From: Cerasibacillus quisquiliarum | GTDB lineage: Bacteria; Bacillota; Bacilli; Bacillales; Amphibacillaceae | Direction: 5' to 3' | NCBI RefSeq assembly: GCF_014202495.1 | Contig: NZ_JACHHA010000001.1 | Span: 407,170 to 471,169 of the forward strand | DNA: 64,000 nucleotides | In this document: one piece after another, positions 40,667 to 49,184 of the stretch | Layout: the number at the start of each line of letters is the position of its first letter | Numbering within the stretch: the first letter of the stretch is position 1 | Position numbers and translations under genes: made by a program | The notes under the pieces: generated by a model | The model's database searches: none | What the model was told of the DNA's origin: nothing | The model's input: the letters and a program-made list of their open reading frames with translations, nothing else

Positions 40667-41788
40667 ATGTTTCTTGCATTGAAAGAGTTAAAACATGCCA
40701 AATTACGTTTTTTCATGATTGGTATGATTCTCGTCTTAATTTCTTGGCTTGTCTTTATTTTATCTGGATTAGGTAATGGACTTTCTTCGCTTAGTGCTTC
40801 ATCTTTTAAAAAGATGGATGCTGAATTTGTCGTATTTGAAGAGGGTTCACGCCATTCGATGTTAAGGTCAGTCATTTCTGATGATATGACGAAAGATCTT
40901 AAAGCATTACCAAATGTCGAAGATGCAGCACCAATGGGTTATCGTTCAGCAGTCGTCCTTAAAGAGAATGTAACATCTGATGATGAAAAAATTGATGTCT
41001 CTCTTCTTGGTATTCATCCGGGTAGCTTTTTAGAACCTGAAGTTATTGAAGGGCATTCATTAGAAAAAGGGAAAAACACTGAAGTTATTGTCAATGATTC
41101 TCTAAAAAATCAAGGGATTCATATCGGAGATACATTAGAAATTGAAGGTTCAACAGAAGTGATAACAGTGGTAGGATTTGTAAAAAATGAATCTTTCAAC
41201 CATTTACCAGCTATATTAATGACGATGGATCACTGGCGAACCATTCATTTTGCGGCACCGGGATCCGATATGGGAATAAATAATCCAGTTAATGCTATCA
41301 TGCTTCAAGGTAAACAGATTAACCCTGATGAAGTTAATCAAGCAATAGAAGGGATAGAAACGACGACAAAAAAAGAAGCCATAAACGGTATTCCAGGCTA
41401 TACTGCTGAAAATGGAACGATAATGATGATGTTAGCCTTTTTAATGGCCATTTCTGCTGTTGTTATTACTGTCTTCTTCTATGTGCTAACATTACAGAAG
41501 TCGAATCAATTCGGAATTATGAAAGCAATTGGCGCTAGCAATGCATTTCTTGGACGGGCTGTCGTATCTCAAGTATTTTTATTAGCTGTTGTAAGTATCG
41601 GATTTGGTATTTTGTTAACATACGGAACAGCAGCCATTCTTCCAGATGAGATGCCTTTTGCACTTGATTTAAAGCTTGTATTTAGTTATGCAATCGTTTT
41701 ACTCATTGTTTCAGTTTTAAGTTCTCTTTTTTCCGTCCGAAAAATAACAAAAATCGATCCGTTACAAGCGATAGGGAGGATTGAATAA
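40667..41788 (+). CDS. hrtB: ABC transporter permease, HrtB-like (FtsX/MacB type)
   Basis: A 373-aa permease with one N-terminal membrane helix, a large extracytoplasmic domain (residues ~40-250) and three C-terminal helices, the FtsX/MacB layout. The segments IPGYTAENG and FFYVLTLQKSNQFGIMKAIG and the terminal KIDPLQAIG closely match my recollection of staphylococcal HrtB, the heme-toxicity exporter. The ATG at 40667 is chosen because AGAGGTG is 8 bases upstream; the frame runs back to 40577 over the promoter. It overlaps the ATPase gene by one base. Confidence 0.75.
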   Translation: MFLALKELKHAKLRFFMIGMILVLISWLVFILSGLGNGLSSLSASSFKKMDAEFVVFEEGSRHSMLRSVISDDMTKDLKALPNVEDAAPMGYRSAVVLKENVTSDDEKIDVSLLGIHPGSFLEPEVIEGHSLEKGKNTEVIVNDSLKNQGIHIGDTLEIEGSTEVITVVGFVKNESFNHLPAILMTMDHWRTIHFAAPGSDMGINNPVNAIMLQGKQINPDEVNQAIEGIETTTKKEAINGIPGYTAENGTIMMMLAFLMAISAVVITVFFYVLTLQKSNQFGIMKAIGASNAFLGRAVVSQVFLLAVVSIGFGILLTYGTAAILPDEMPFALDLKLVFSYAIVLLIVSVLSSLFSVRKITKIDPLQAIGRIE

Positions 41789-42486
41789 TGCAAGGCATTC
41801 AATTTAAAAATGTTTCAAAGTTTTATGAAGAGGGAGATAGTGAATTTACTGCATTAAATAATGTATCAATATCAGTAAATCCCGGTGAATTTGTAGCAGT
41901 GGTTGGTCCTTCAGGTTCAGGAAAAAGTACATTCCTATCAATTGCCGGGGCTCTTCTTCAACCGTCTAAAGGAAATGTTATGATTAACGGCACGAACTTA
42001 AAGGATCTAAAGTCAATAGAACTAGCAAAATTACGATTAGAAGAAATCGGTTTTATTTTACAAACGTCTAATTTGGTTCCTTACTTACATGTACTCGATC
42101 AATTATTAGTCGTTAAAAAAATGAAAGGATCAATTACAGCTGAAGATAAGCGTTATGCAAAAGAATTATTAGAAGAAGTCGGTCTAGGTAACAAGGTAAA
42201 AAAGTATCCTGATCAGCTTTCGGGGGGAGAACGTCAACGAACAGCTATTGCACGTGCGTTTATAAATGATCCTAATATTATACTTGCCGATGAACCGACA
42301 GCAAGCCTTGATTCACAACGTGCTTTTGAAATTGTAGAACTTATTTCAAAAGGGGTAAAGTCACGAAACAAAGCAGCGATTATGGTTACACATGATGAAC
42401 GATTATTAACGTATTGCGATAAAGTATATCAAATGTTAGATGGAAATTTGGAATTGATGAAAAAGCAACCTCTTACAAATCATTAA
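41788..42486 (+). CDS. hrtA: ABC transporter ATP-binding protein, HrtA-like
   Basis: A 232-aa ATPase partner of the preceding permease. Walker A GPSGSGKST (residues ~39-47), Q-loop FILQTSNLVPYL, signature LSGGERQR, Walker B ILADEPTASLD and H-loop VTHD are complete. LRLEEIGFILQ(S/T)S and the NLVPYL stretch are shared with HrtA of Gram-positives. The function inferred is export of excess heme or a similar membrane-toxic compound. Start ATG with AGGGAGGATT upstream. Confidence 0.78.
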   Translation: MQGIQFKNVSKFYEEGDSEFTALNNVSISVNPGEFVAVVGPSGSGKSTFLSIAGALLQPSKGNVMINGTNLKDLKSIELAKLRLEEIGFILQTSNLVPYLHVLDQLLVVKKMKGSITAEDKRYAKELLEEVGLGNKVKKYPDQLSGGERQRTAIARAFINDPNIILADEPTASLDSQRAFEIVELISKGVKSRNKAAIMVTHDERLLTYCDKVYQMLDGNLELMKKQPLTNH

Positions 42487-42495
42487 TTATAAGAT

Positions 42496-42530
42496 GTCTA
42501 GTGCCTTATTGGTGCTAGACCTTTTTAAAA
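42496..42530 (+). terminator. Terminator after hrtA
   Basis: GTCTAGTGCC pairs with GGTGCTAGAC through Watson-Crick and G-T pairs, then CTTTTTA. Confidence 0.7.
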
Positions 42531-42554
42531 AAGTTGACTATCTTTGAGCAATCC

Positions 42555-42633
42555 ATTCAATGAGATGTATACTATTTACTCCATTGTTGAGTATTATACC
42601 AATTGATGAGTACAGAATAATACAACATTGAAT
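42555..42633. repeat. Nested inverted repeat between convergent operons
   Basis: Outer arms ATTCAATG (42555-42562) and CATTGAAT (42626-42633) are perfect. Inner arms GTATTAT (42591-42597) and ATAATAC (42617-42623) are perfect and extend by TGTT / AACA across a 2-base bulge. The element belongs to neither flanking terminator. Confidence 0.55.
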
Positions 42634-42679
42634 AGTACCCTACTCAAATAATTGACGATAATAAACTTAACGAACGAAC

Positions 42680-42712
42680 AAAAAAACACCACATCAATTG
42701 CGTATGTGGTGT
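42680..42712 (-). terminator. Terminator after the CydA-like operon
   Basis: On the minus strand, AACACCACAT pairs with ATGTGGTGTT around a 9-base loop, then TTTTTTG. Confidence 0.85.
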
Positions 42713-42732
42713 TAATAAAAGTCAATCATCTG

Positions 42733-43269
42733 TTAACGTTCGTCTGTCTGAACTGTCGTTTGTGGGGCGTCCTCTTTATACGGTTTAATATAAGATTCTC
42801 TTAATTCATGACGCATCCAGCCCATCAGTGATAAGACTAAGAAGAATGAGACAATCGATAACGTAAAATATTTTCTTTGATCATGTTTCATTAATAAATA
42901 TAAGAAATACAACAATCCACCAGTTAAAAGAAGCGAACCCAATAATAATGTCGTTAACATGACATCATCACCCATATATAAGTTACGGATATCCTTTTCA
43001 AAACTAAATAGAAGTAGGAATCCTGCAACAAATTGTAGAGCAGTCGTCATGATCATAACCTTTAATCCGTATTTTTTTCCTTCTTTTATAATATTTTGCT
43101 CGATAGAATCGTCCAATTCCTTATTTTGTTTCTTTTGTAAACGGTTATTCCAAAAATATAAATAAAATCCTGCAGCAGCAAAACTAGCTAATATAAAATG
43201 AATATAACGCTGCCAAATCTGTGGGTAATAAACTAGACCGTGGAAGAAACCTTTTGATTGAGCCCACAT
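42733..43269 (-). pseudogene. C-terminal half of an interrupted CydA-like membrane subunit
   Basis: A 178-aa frame with about four membrane helices. It continues in the same reading frame as the upstream 168-aa ORF, separated only by TAA-CCA-GAT, and has no ribosome binding site before its ATG (43269). The segment IWQRYIHFILASFAAAGFY resembles the region around the second heme histidine of CydA-type proteins. The most economical reading is one ancestral protein of about 349 aa broken by a nonsense change (for example TCA to TAA). A true split into two subunits by reinitiation is the alternative. Confidence 0.65.
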
Positions 43270-43275
43270 ATCTGG

Positions 43276-43782
43276 TTAAAGCATAGAGACGACATTAACG
43301 ATAAAGATAAGTGGAACAAATAATAATAATAAACTCCCAACTGCTCCTAGCATGACATGGAATAACTTTTTGTGTTGCATTTTATCCCATAAAAATTTAT
43401 AAGCATAGAGAAATAAGAAAGCAACGATTAAGATAATGAGTAACGACAACCACGCTTTTCCTATTAAGATAGTTGATGGATAGAAATACTGTGTATAAAT
43501 CACACTAATTAAAAGTAGTGGTGCAACACCTAAGACGACAGCAATACTTTTTAAAATAGAAGTATGATTAGCTAGCTGTTTAGCAAGTAAATCTTCTTCT
43601 TTGTTTTTATGAATCATACCTTTTATTTCTTTAAAAACCGCCATCGCTGACGAGCCAACCGTAATGTTTACAAAAATGATATGCAAAATAAAACTAATAA
43701 TAATAAGAAATTCAAAGAAACCAACATGTCCTGGAATAATGAGTTCCAAATCTTCAGGTATGATTAAGCTTAGAAGATACAT
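43276..43782 (-). pseudogene. N-terminal half of an interrupted CydA-like membrane subunit
   Basis: A 168-aa frame with four membrane helices, starting one base inside the end of the preceding gene (ATG at 43782 overlaps the TAA). FILHIIFVNITVGSSAMAVF (residues ~32-51) resembles the first helix of CydA, where a His ligates heme. It ends VNVVSML then TAA (43276-43278), after which the frame continues into the 178-aa ORF. It could still be made as a truncated protein. It lacks the paired glutamates and quinol loop of canonical CydA. Confidence 0.65.
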
Positions 43783-45125
43783 TATTCATCTGCTCCTTTC
43801 GCTTGGTTAGAATCATTATTAACTTCTTCTGTCACCTTAAATAAAAAGTGTGCTAGTGCTTGTCGTTCTTCCTCTGTTCCGACGAAAGGTGGCATAAATG
43901 GTCTAGCCTCATTCAGTTGTCCAATATACATATCAATCGTTTCTTCAGTCCAGCCGTCCAAGCGATTAGCGAAAGCTCTTGTATCACGCCAGCCGTCTAT
44001 CGTATGACAAGCGAGACATTGTCCTTTATAAAGTTCTTCTCCAGCTTCATACTTATTGTCATCTGTTACTTCCTTAACTTTTGCGAATGTAGAGTGAGTC
44101 AGATAACCTTCTTTATTATACAATTCTGCGTCTTTTTCTAAAATCCCGTTCGCATACATATAATCGTATATAATGAATGGTTTACGGACAGATTCACGTA
44201 CCATTTCAAACTCTGCAATGAAACCTATCGAAGAAAAGAATACAGCAATCGCTAAAATAAATGGTACTTTATTTGATTTTAAAATCATCCAAAGCCCAAA
44301 AATGATAAAAACTAATAAGCCAGCAATATTGATCCAATCAAACATTTTTTTAGACATACCAGTAGACCAGACGATTAAATCGTATGCTTCTGCTGGAATT
44401 TTATAAAGATACCAAACACCGGATAATAATAAAAGTGGCAAAGCGACAAGGTTTATCTTACCAAATAATTTAAAGACGTCACTTTGTAAATCTCTGTCTT
44501 TTACAAAAAACTTGATAAACACAGATACGAGTGCAATCGCTAGAACAATTGCGATGAATGTTCTAAAAGCGAGTGATGGTAAATAAGTCGGATTAAAGAA
44601 TGCATTCCAAAATGATAATGTTTCTGTCCACTTTCCAGGAGTTAATTTTGCTGCTAAAACACCTGTAATAATGGCAGCTGTTAACCAGCCGAAAAATACG
44701 AGTGCCCAGCCAATTCGGTTATGTATATAGCGCTTAGCTCCTGTCCATTTATCCCATGTGTAAAAGTAGACGAGTAATAGAACAACTTCTGTAATAAAGA
44801 CAATCCACTCAGCAAACCAAGCCCAAAAGAAAATCCTTAACAATGATCCGATGGAATCAGGTTGAATGACTGTCGTACTAAACCATATGCCAACTCCAGT
44901 TATGGCGCCAACTGTTGTCGTTATAATAAGTACCCATTTGCTAAATTTACGCGCTAATGAAATTAACCCTTCGTTCTGGTTTTTAATACCAGTATACTCC
45001 ATAGATACCATTAATGTTGTTGCGCCGATAGCGACACCGTGACTTATAATGACATGAATGATAGCAATGATAGCAATGACGGTACCGTTACCTAGCCATG
45101 GAAACTCAACAACTGGAAAATCCAT
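43782..45125 (-). CDS. CydA-like membrane protein with C-terminal c-type heme domain
   Basis: A 447-aa protein with about nine membrane helices related to cytochrome bd subunit I (N-terminal IHVIISHGVAIGATTLM, then AWFAEWIVFITEVVLL), followed by an extracytoplasmic cytochrome c domain with one CLACH heme motif (near residue 378) and a Met-rich MPPF candidate for the sixth ligand. The bd-type quinol loop is missing. This fits the c-heme-bearing branch of the cytochrome bd superfamily rather than a standard quinol oxidase; oxygen or another acceptor cannot be decided. The start ATG has GAGGAGGATG upstream. Confidence 0.75.
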   Translation of the reverse strand: MDFPVVEFPWLGNGTVIAIIAIIHVIISHGVAIGATTLMVSMEYTGIKNQNEGLISLARKFSKWVLIITTTVGAITGVGIWFSTTVIQPDSIGSLLRIFFWAWFAEWIVFITEVVLLLVYFYTWDKWTGAKRYIHNRIGWALVFFGWLTAAIITGVLAAKLTPGKWTETLSFWNAFFNPTYLPSLAFRTFIAIVLAIALVSVFIKFFVKDRDLQSDVFKLFGKINLVALPLLLLSGVWYLYKIPAEAYDLIVWSTGMSKKMFDWINIAGLLVFIIFGLWMILKSNKVPFILAIAVFFSSIGFIAEFEMVRESVRKPFIIYDYMYANGILEKDAELYNKEGYLTHSTFAKVKEVTDDNKYEAGEELYKGQCLACHTIDGWRDTRAFANRLDGWTEETIDMYIGQLNEARPFMPPFVGTEEERQALAHFLFKVTEEVNNDSNQAKGADE

Positions 45126-45426
45126 TGATACATCCTCCTCTTTTTGATTTGTTCTACCATGTTAAAAAACACGATTTCTTGTGATTCTATAACATAATAT
45201 AACACGAAGTAAAAAATGTTTAATTCAGATATCTATTGTCAAAAAATCGTAACAAAATTATGAACAAAAATTGAACAACAGATATGTGTAACAAAAATAA
45301 ACTCAAGTTTACTTGTAATTAAAATATTTAATGAAGGATGAAATGCTAGATAGATGATAAAATGAGCTTGTTCAACTTAACATAAACGCGTATGATAATG
45401 ATAGAAAGCTAGAAAGGGGTTTATTA
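45126..45426. other. 301-bp divergent promoter region
   Basis: Serves the CydA-like operon (minus) and the M42 peptidase (plus). On the minus strand three TTTGTTMA-like repeats near 45240-45300 precede TTAAAC and an extended TGTTATATT -10; these TTTGTT repeats recall ResD-type sites of Bacillus respiratory genes, a weak match. Confidence 0.4.
45368..45396 (+). promoter_or_regulatory. Probable promoter of the M42 peptidase gene
   Basis: TTGTTC (45368-45373), 17-bp spacer, TATGAT (45391-45396). Confidence 0.55.
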
Positions 45427-46479
45427 ATGGGTACAAATTTAAACATTGATGAAACAAAAAAACTTATCCACCAACTTGTTTCAATTCCAAGTCCATCAGG
45501 TTTTACGGATAAAGTGATTCAATTTGTAGACGATTATTTAAAACAATTAAATGTTGAAACGAAGCGTAATAACAAAGGCGGTCTTATTGCAACAATCCCA
45601 GGTACAAACGAAGAAGAACACCGTATGCTAACCGCTCATGTTGATACATTAGGTGCAATGGTTAAGGAAGTAAAAGATAACGGTCGTCTTCGCCTTGATT
45701 TAATTGGCGGATTTAACTATAACTCTATCGAAGGTGAATATTGTGAAATACATACGGCAAGCGGGAAAGTTTATACAGGAACAATTTTAATGCACCAAAC
45801 GTCTGTTCATGTATATAAAGATGCCGGAACAGCTAAACGAAATCAAGATAATATGGAAGTGCGGATAGATGCTGAAGTAAATAATGCTGAAGAAGTGCGT
45901 CAATTAGGGATAGAAGTCGGTGACTTTGTAACATTTGATCCACGCGTTCAAATAACAGCAAATGGTTTTATTAAATCACGTCATCTTGATGATAAAGCAA
46001 GTGTTGCGATTTTATTGCAACTTATTAAAAGGATTAAAGAAGAAGGCATATCATTACCATATACAACACATTTTCTCATTTCGAATAATGAAGAAATTGG
46101 CTACGGTGGTAACTCCAATATTCCACCAGAAACGGTTGAGTATGTTGCAGTTGATATGGGAGCTATTGGTGATGGGCAATCAACAGATGAATATACGGTT
46201 TCAATTTGTGTGAAAGATGCAAGTGGCCCTTACCATTACGGACTTAGAAAACACTTTGTTTCTATAGCGGAACAAAATAACATAAGTTACAAATTGGATA
46301 TTTATCCATACTATGGTTCTGACGCATCAGCTGCCATCCGCTCGGGACATGATATAGTCCATGGGTTAATTGGACCTGGTATCGATTCATCACATGCTTT
46401 TGAACGTACACATGAAAAAGCTTTAATCCATACAGAACAGTTACTATATTATTATATCCAATCAGAAATGGTTATCTAA
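45427..46479 (+). CDS. M42 family metallopeptidase
   Basis: A 350-aa cytoplasmic aminopeptidase of the M42 (glutamyl aminopeptidase/FrvX, YsdC) family, forming large tetrahedral complexes in known members. Metal and catalytic residues are seen in TAHVDTLGAMV (residues ~69-79), RHLDDKAS (~187-194), the catalytic Glu in NEEIGYGGN, the Asp in AVDMGAIGDG and the late His in DSSHAFERTHEKAL. The start ATG has GAAAGGGG upstream. It ends in a terminator shared with the convergent hemolysin III gene. Confidence 0.9.
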   Translation: MGTNLNIDETKKLIHQLVSIPSPSGFTDKVIQFVDDYLKQLNVETKRNNKGGLIATIPGTNEEEHRMLTAHVDTLGAMVKEVKDNGRLRLDLIGGFNYNSIEGEYCEIHTASGKVYTGTILMHQTSVHVYKDAGTAKRNQDNMEVRIDAEVNNAEEVRQLGIEVGDFVTFDPRVQITANGFIKSRHLDDKASVAILLQLIKRIKEEGISLPYTTHFLISNNEEIGYGGNSNIPPETVEYVAVDMGAIGDGQSTDEYTVSICVKDASGPYHYGLRKHFVSIAEQNNISYKLDIYPYYGSDASAAIRSGHDIVHGLIGPGIDSSHAFERTHEKALIHTEQLLYYYIQSEMVI

Positions 46480-46488
46480 AATAATAAA

Positions 46489-46530
46489 ATGAGCATATAA
46501 AGGTCGGATTTGACTTTTATATGCTCATTC
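46489..46530. terminator. Bidirectional terminator
   Basis: ATGAGCATATAAA pairs with TTTATATGCTCAT with an inner GTC / GAC. It lies between the convergent M42 peptidase and hemolysin III genes. Confidence 0.75.
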
Positions 46531-46566
46531 ATTGTTTTTAATAAGTGTAGAAGGTGATTATAATAA

Positions 46567-47214
46567 TTAAACAACATAATTGTAAATACAGAGAAAATGT
46601 AGAAAACTACCTCCCATTATAAATAAATGGAAAATTTCATGATATCCCATATATTGAAACTCTAACCACTTTGGTTTAAACCAATAAATCAATCCCCCAA
46701 TCGTATAAATGACTCCACCTAATACGAGAAGCAACATGCCTTTTGTACCAATCATAGGAGCTAATGACCCACTATAAAAAATAATGAGCCAGCCCATAAT
46801 AATATAAATAGCTGTTGAAAGCCATCGTGGTGCGTCAAACCAAATCAGTTTATAAAGTACACCAAGTAATGCCAGACTATGAATGATTGTAAACAATATC
46901 CATCCTTTTGTCCCTGATAGACCAATTAAACTAATAGGTGTATATGTGCCAGCAATTAGTACGAAAATCATCGCATGATCAATACGTCTAAAAGTTTTAA
47001 TAATACGCTCATTTGCCATTATCATGTGATAAATAGCAGATGCACTATATAATAAAATCATACTCACACCGAAGACAATGACAGCAAATCGTTCAACAGA
47101 AGAAGACGACATTGCAGATGTTTTCATGATGAGTAAAAAAAGTCCAACGACAGAGATCATTGCTCCAAATAAATGGGTTAAGCCATTTATCGGTTCTCGT
47201 ATATAAGTATTCAT
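46567..47214 (-). CDS. Hemolysin III family membrane protein
   Basis: A 215-aa seven-helix membrane protein of the HlyIII/PAQR family (YqfA-like). Conserved residues are the N-terminal EPINGLTHLFGA, SAIYHM (residues ~59-64), RIDHAMIFVLIAGTYTP (~76-92) and the C-terminal HEIFHLFIMGGSFLHF; the histidines are zinc ligands in PAQR receptors. Despite the name the family is not generally lytic, and its role is unknown. Start ATG with GGAGTG upstream. Confidence 0.88.
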   Translation of the reverse strand: MNTYIREPINGLTHLFGAMISVVGLFLLIMKTSAMSSSSVERFAVIVFGVSMILLYSASAIYHMIMANERIIKTFRRIDHAMIFVLIAGTYTPISLIGLSGTKGWILFTIIHSLALLGVLYKLIWFDAPRWLSTAIYIIMGWLIIFYSGSLAPMIGTKGMLLLVLGGVIYTIGGLIYWFKPKWLEFQYMGYHEIFHLFIMGGSFLHFLCIYNYVV

Positions 47215-47347
47215 CTTTCAACACTCCTTCATGTAGTTATTGAAACTATATATAATGATACATACTTTACAACATCTAGTCAATGTTTACATTTACCTTT
47301 TTTATGCTTATACTAATAAGAAGTACAATAAAAATGGAGCGAAAAAT

Positions 47348-47929
47348 ATGAAACCATTACATGAAATAATTGAAAATAGTGGGTTAGAAGCACAATTAGA
47401 ATTAGCGGATATTCCTGATATCGCTTTATATATGGATCAAGTGATTCAATTATTTGAGAAGGCATTTAATGAAACAAAACGTCATGAAGATGAAAAAATA
47501 TTAACTAAAACAATGATAAACAACTATGCGAAGGGACGTTTATTTTATCCAATAAAAAATAAACAATACACGAAGAATCATATTATTCTCATCAGTTTAA
47601 TCTATCATTTAAAAGGAACATTAATGCTTAAAGATATTAAGTCACTATTAGAACCATTAAATAATCAAGTCGTCGAAGATAAGTTCCCATTAGAAACATT
47701 TTATGAAGAACATACAGATTTAGTTAAGCAACTTATTAAACAAGTGAAAGAAAATATGATACATTTGTCAGATCGTGTGAGCGATGTCGTTGAAATCGAA
47801 GGACCAGAGACGACATATATAGAACAACTTCATATCATTTTATTATTTTCAGAAATAAGTCAAGCTTATCGAAGGATTGCTGAAAAACTTGTTGATGAAA
47901 TAAATGCAACATTTAATGAACAAAAATAG
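47348..47929 (+). CDS. DUF1836 domain-containing protein
   Basis: A 193-aa cytoplasmic protein with the DUF1836 pattern: an N-terminal helical segment with LADIPDIALYMDQVIQLF (residues ~19-36), ILTKTMINNYAKGRLFYP (~55-72) resembling a MerR-like helix-turn-helix, and a helical C-terminus. A regulatory role is likely but untested. The ATG at 47348 is used because a GGAGCG site precedes it; the open frame back to 47240 gives an unlikely Tyr-rich extension. The next gene follows after 24 bases. Confidence 0.82.
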   Translation: MKPLHEIIENSGLEAQLELADIPDIALYMDQVIQLFEKAFNETKRHEDEKILTKTMINNYAKGRLFYPIKNKQYTKNHIILISLIYHLKGTLMLKDIKSLLEPLNNQVVEDKFPLETFYEEHTDLVKQLIKQVKENMIHLSDRVSDVVEIEGPETTYIEQLHIILLFSEISQAYRRIAEKLVDEINATFNEQK

Positions 47930-47953
47930 TAAGCGTGACGAAAGGAAGATTCG

Positions 47954-48937
47954 ATGAAGTTAAGTATTTTAGATCAAGTCCCACTCTCAGAAGGAGCAAG
48001 CTATAAAGAAGCTCTAAACCAAACGATCCAACTGGCAAAGGATGCTGAACGATTAGGTTATAAAAGGTATTGGATCGCTGAACATCATGATTTACCTGGC
48101 TTAACATGTCCAGCACCTGATGTCTTATTGAGCCGCTTAGGAGCGGAAACGAATACAATAAGGATAGGTGCAGGTGCCGTTTTATTACCACATTACCGTC
48201 CCTTTAATATAGCTGAGCGTTACAATCTGTTAGCTAGTCTGTATCCTAATCGGATTGATCTCGGTATTGGTCGTGCACCGGGTGGTTCAGCAGAAGCGAC
48301 GTTAGCTTTATCAGAACGTTATCTTGAAAAAGTAAGACAATATCCTGAACTCATTGATGATTTACAGCGATTTTTGACGAATGGTTTTCCACAAGATCAT
48401 ACGTTTTCAAGAATAAGACCAAGACCAGTTCCGGCTATACAACCACAGATGTGGCTATTAGGTACGAGTGAAAAAAGTGCTAAATTAGCAGTGGAAAAAC
48501 GATTACCTTATTCATTTGCCCATTTTATGTCAGATTCTAATGGTCCCCAGATTGTTCAGTCATATAAGAAAGCATGGAGAGAAGCATATCCGAACGAAAA
48601 GCCATATGTGGTTCTAGCTGTATCAGCAATCTGTGCTGAAACCGAACAAGAAGCGGAAGAACTTGCTTTAAGTCAGGCACTTTGGCAAGTATCACAAGAT
48701 AGTCCAGTACCTTCAACTGAAAAAGCGAGACAACATCAATTTACTGTTCAACAGAAAGAAATGGTGAAAAGATCAAGAGAAAAACAAATCATCGGAAACC
48801 CTGAAAAAGTAGTCAAGGAATTGTTAAGTCTAAAAGAAATCTACAATGCGGATGAAATCATGATTTTAACGATTACACATTCATATGAAGCACGAAAACG
48901 CTCCTATGAATTAATAGCGAATACGCTTGATGAATAG
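47954..48937 (+). CDS. LLM class flavin-dependent oxidoreductase
   Basis: A 327-aa luciferase-like TIM-barrel monooxygenase of the MsnO8 type. Conserved elements are LSILDQVPLSEG at the N-terminus, YWIAEHHDLPG (residues ~38-48), GAGAVLLPHYRPFNIAERY (~76-94) and DLGIGRAPGGS (~107-117). It would use FMNH2 from a separate reductase; the substrate is unknown. Start ATG with GAAAGGAAG upstream. Confidence 0.9.
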   Translation: MKLSILDQVPLSEGASYKEALNQTIQLAKDAERLGYKRYWIAEHHDLPGLTCPAPDVLLSRLGAETNTIRIGAGAVLLPHYRPFNIAERYNLLASLYPNRIDLGIGRAPGGSAEATLALSERYLEKVRQYPELIDDLQRFLTNGFPQDHTFSRIRPRPVPAIQPQMWLLGTSEKSAKLAVEKRLPYSFAHFMSDSNGPQIVQSYKKAWREAYPNEKPYVVLAVSAICAETEQEAEELALSQALWQVSQDSPVPSTEKARQHQFTVQQKEMVKRSREKQIIGNPEKVVKELLSLKEIYNADEIMILTITHSYEARKRSYELIANTLDE

Positions 48938-48965
48938 TCCAACTGTTGCTATATAGAAGTCAGGC

Positions 48966-49075
48966 TATTCAAATTGCAGTCTCGTATTGTAACACGAAGT
49001 TAAGAGTGCATATTGAGTCTTTTAAATTGCAGTCTCGTTGAAAAGAACATCTTCAAGGGTACATGCAGCTTTATC
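48966..49075. repeat. Two diverged copies of the 52-bp repeat family
   Basis: Two copies of TTYAAATTGCAGTCTCG carry AGTCTCG at 48978 and 49031, 53 bases apart, with AAGAGTGCAT or AAGGGTACAT in the downstream half. The shared AGTCTCG core, the TTCAA just before it and the near-52-bp period link them to the arrays at 28865 and 63845. They also lie between convergent genes. Confidence 0.65.
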
Positions 49076-49117
49076 CGCGGCTGCAAAGAGAGCCGCACAT
49101 TGAATGCTTATAGATTA

Positions 49118-49158
49118 GAACAAGCGGAGAAAACTTACATTCTCCGCTTGTATTATTT
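49118..49158. terminator. Terminator between convergent genes
   Basis: ACAAGCGGAGAA pairs with TTCTCCGCTTGT around an 8-base loop, then ATTATTT. It can serve both the LLM oxidoreductase gene and the minus-strand exporter gene. Confidence 0.8.
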
Positions 49159-49184
49159 CAAAGAAAATCTCATAGTCTCACACT

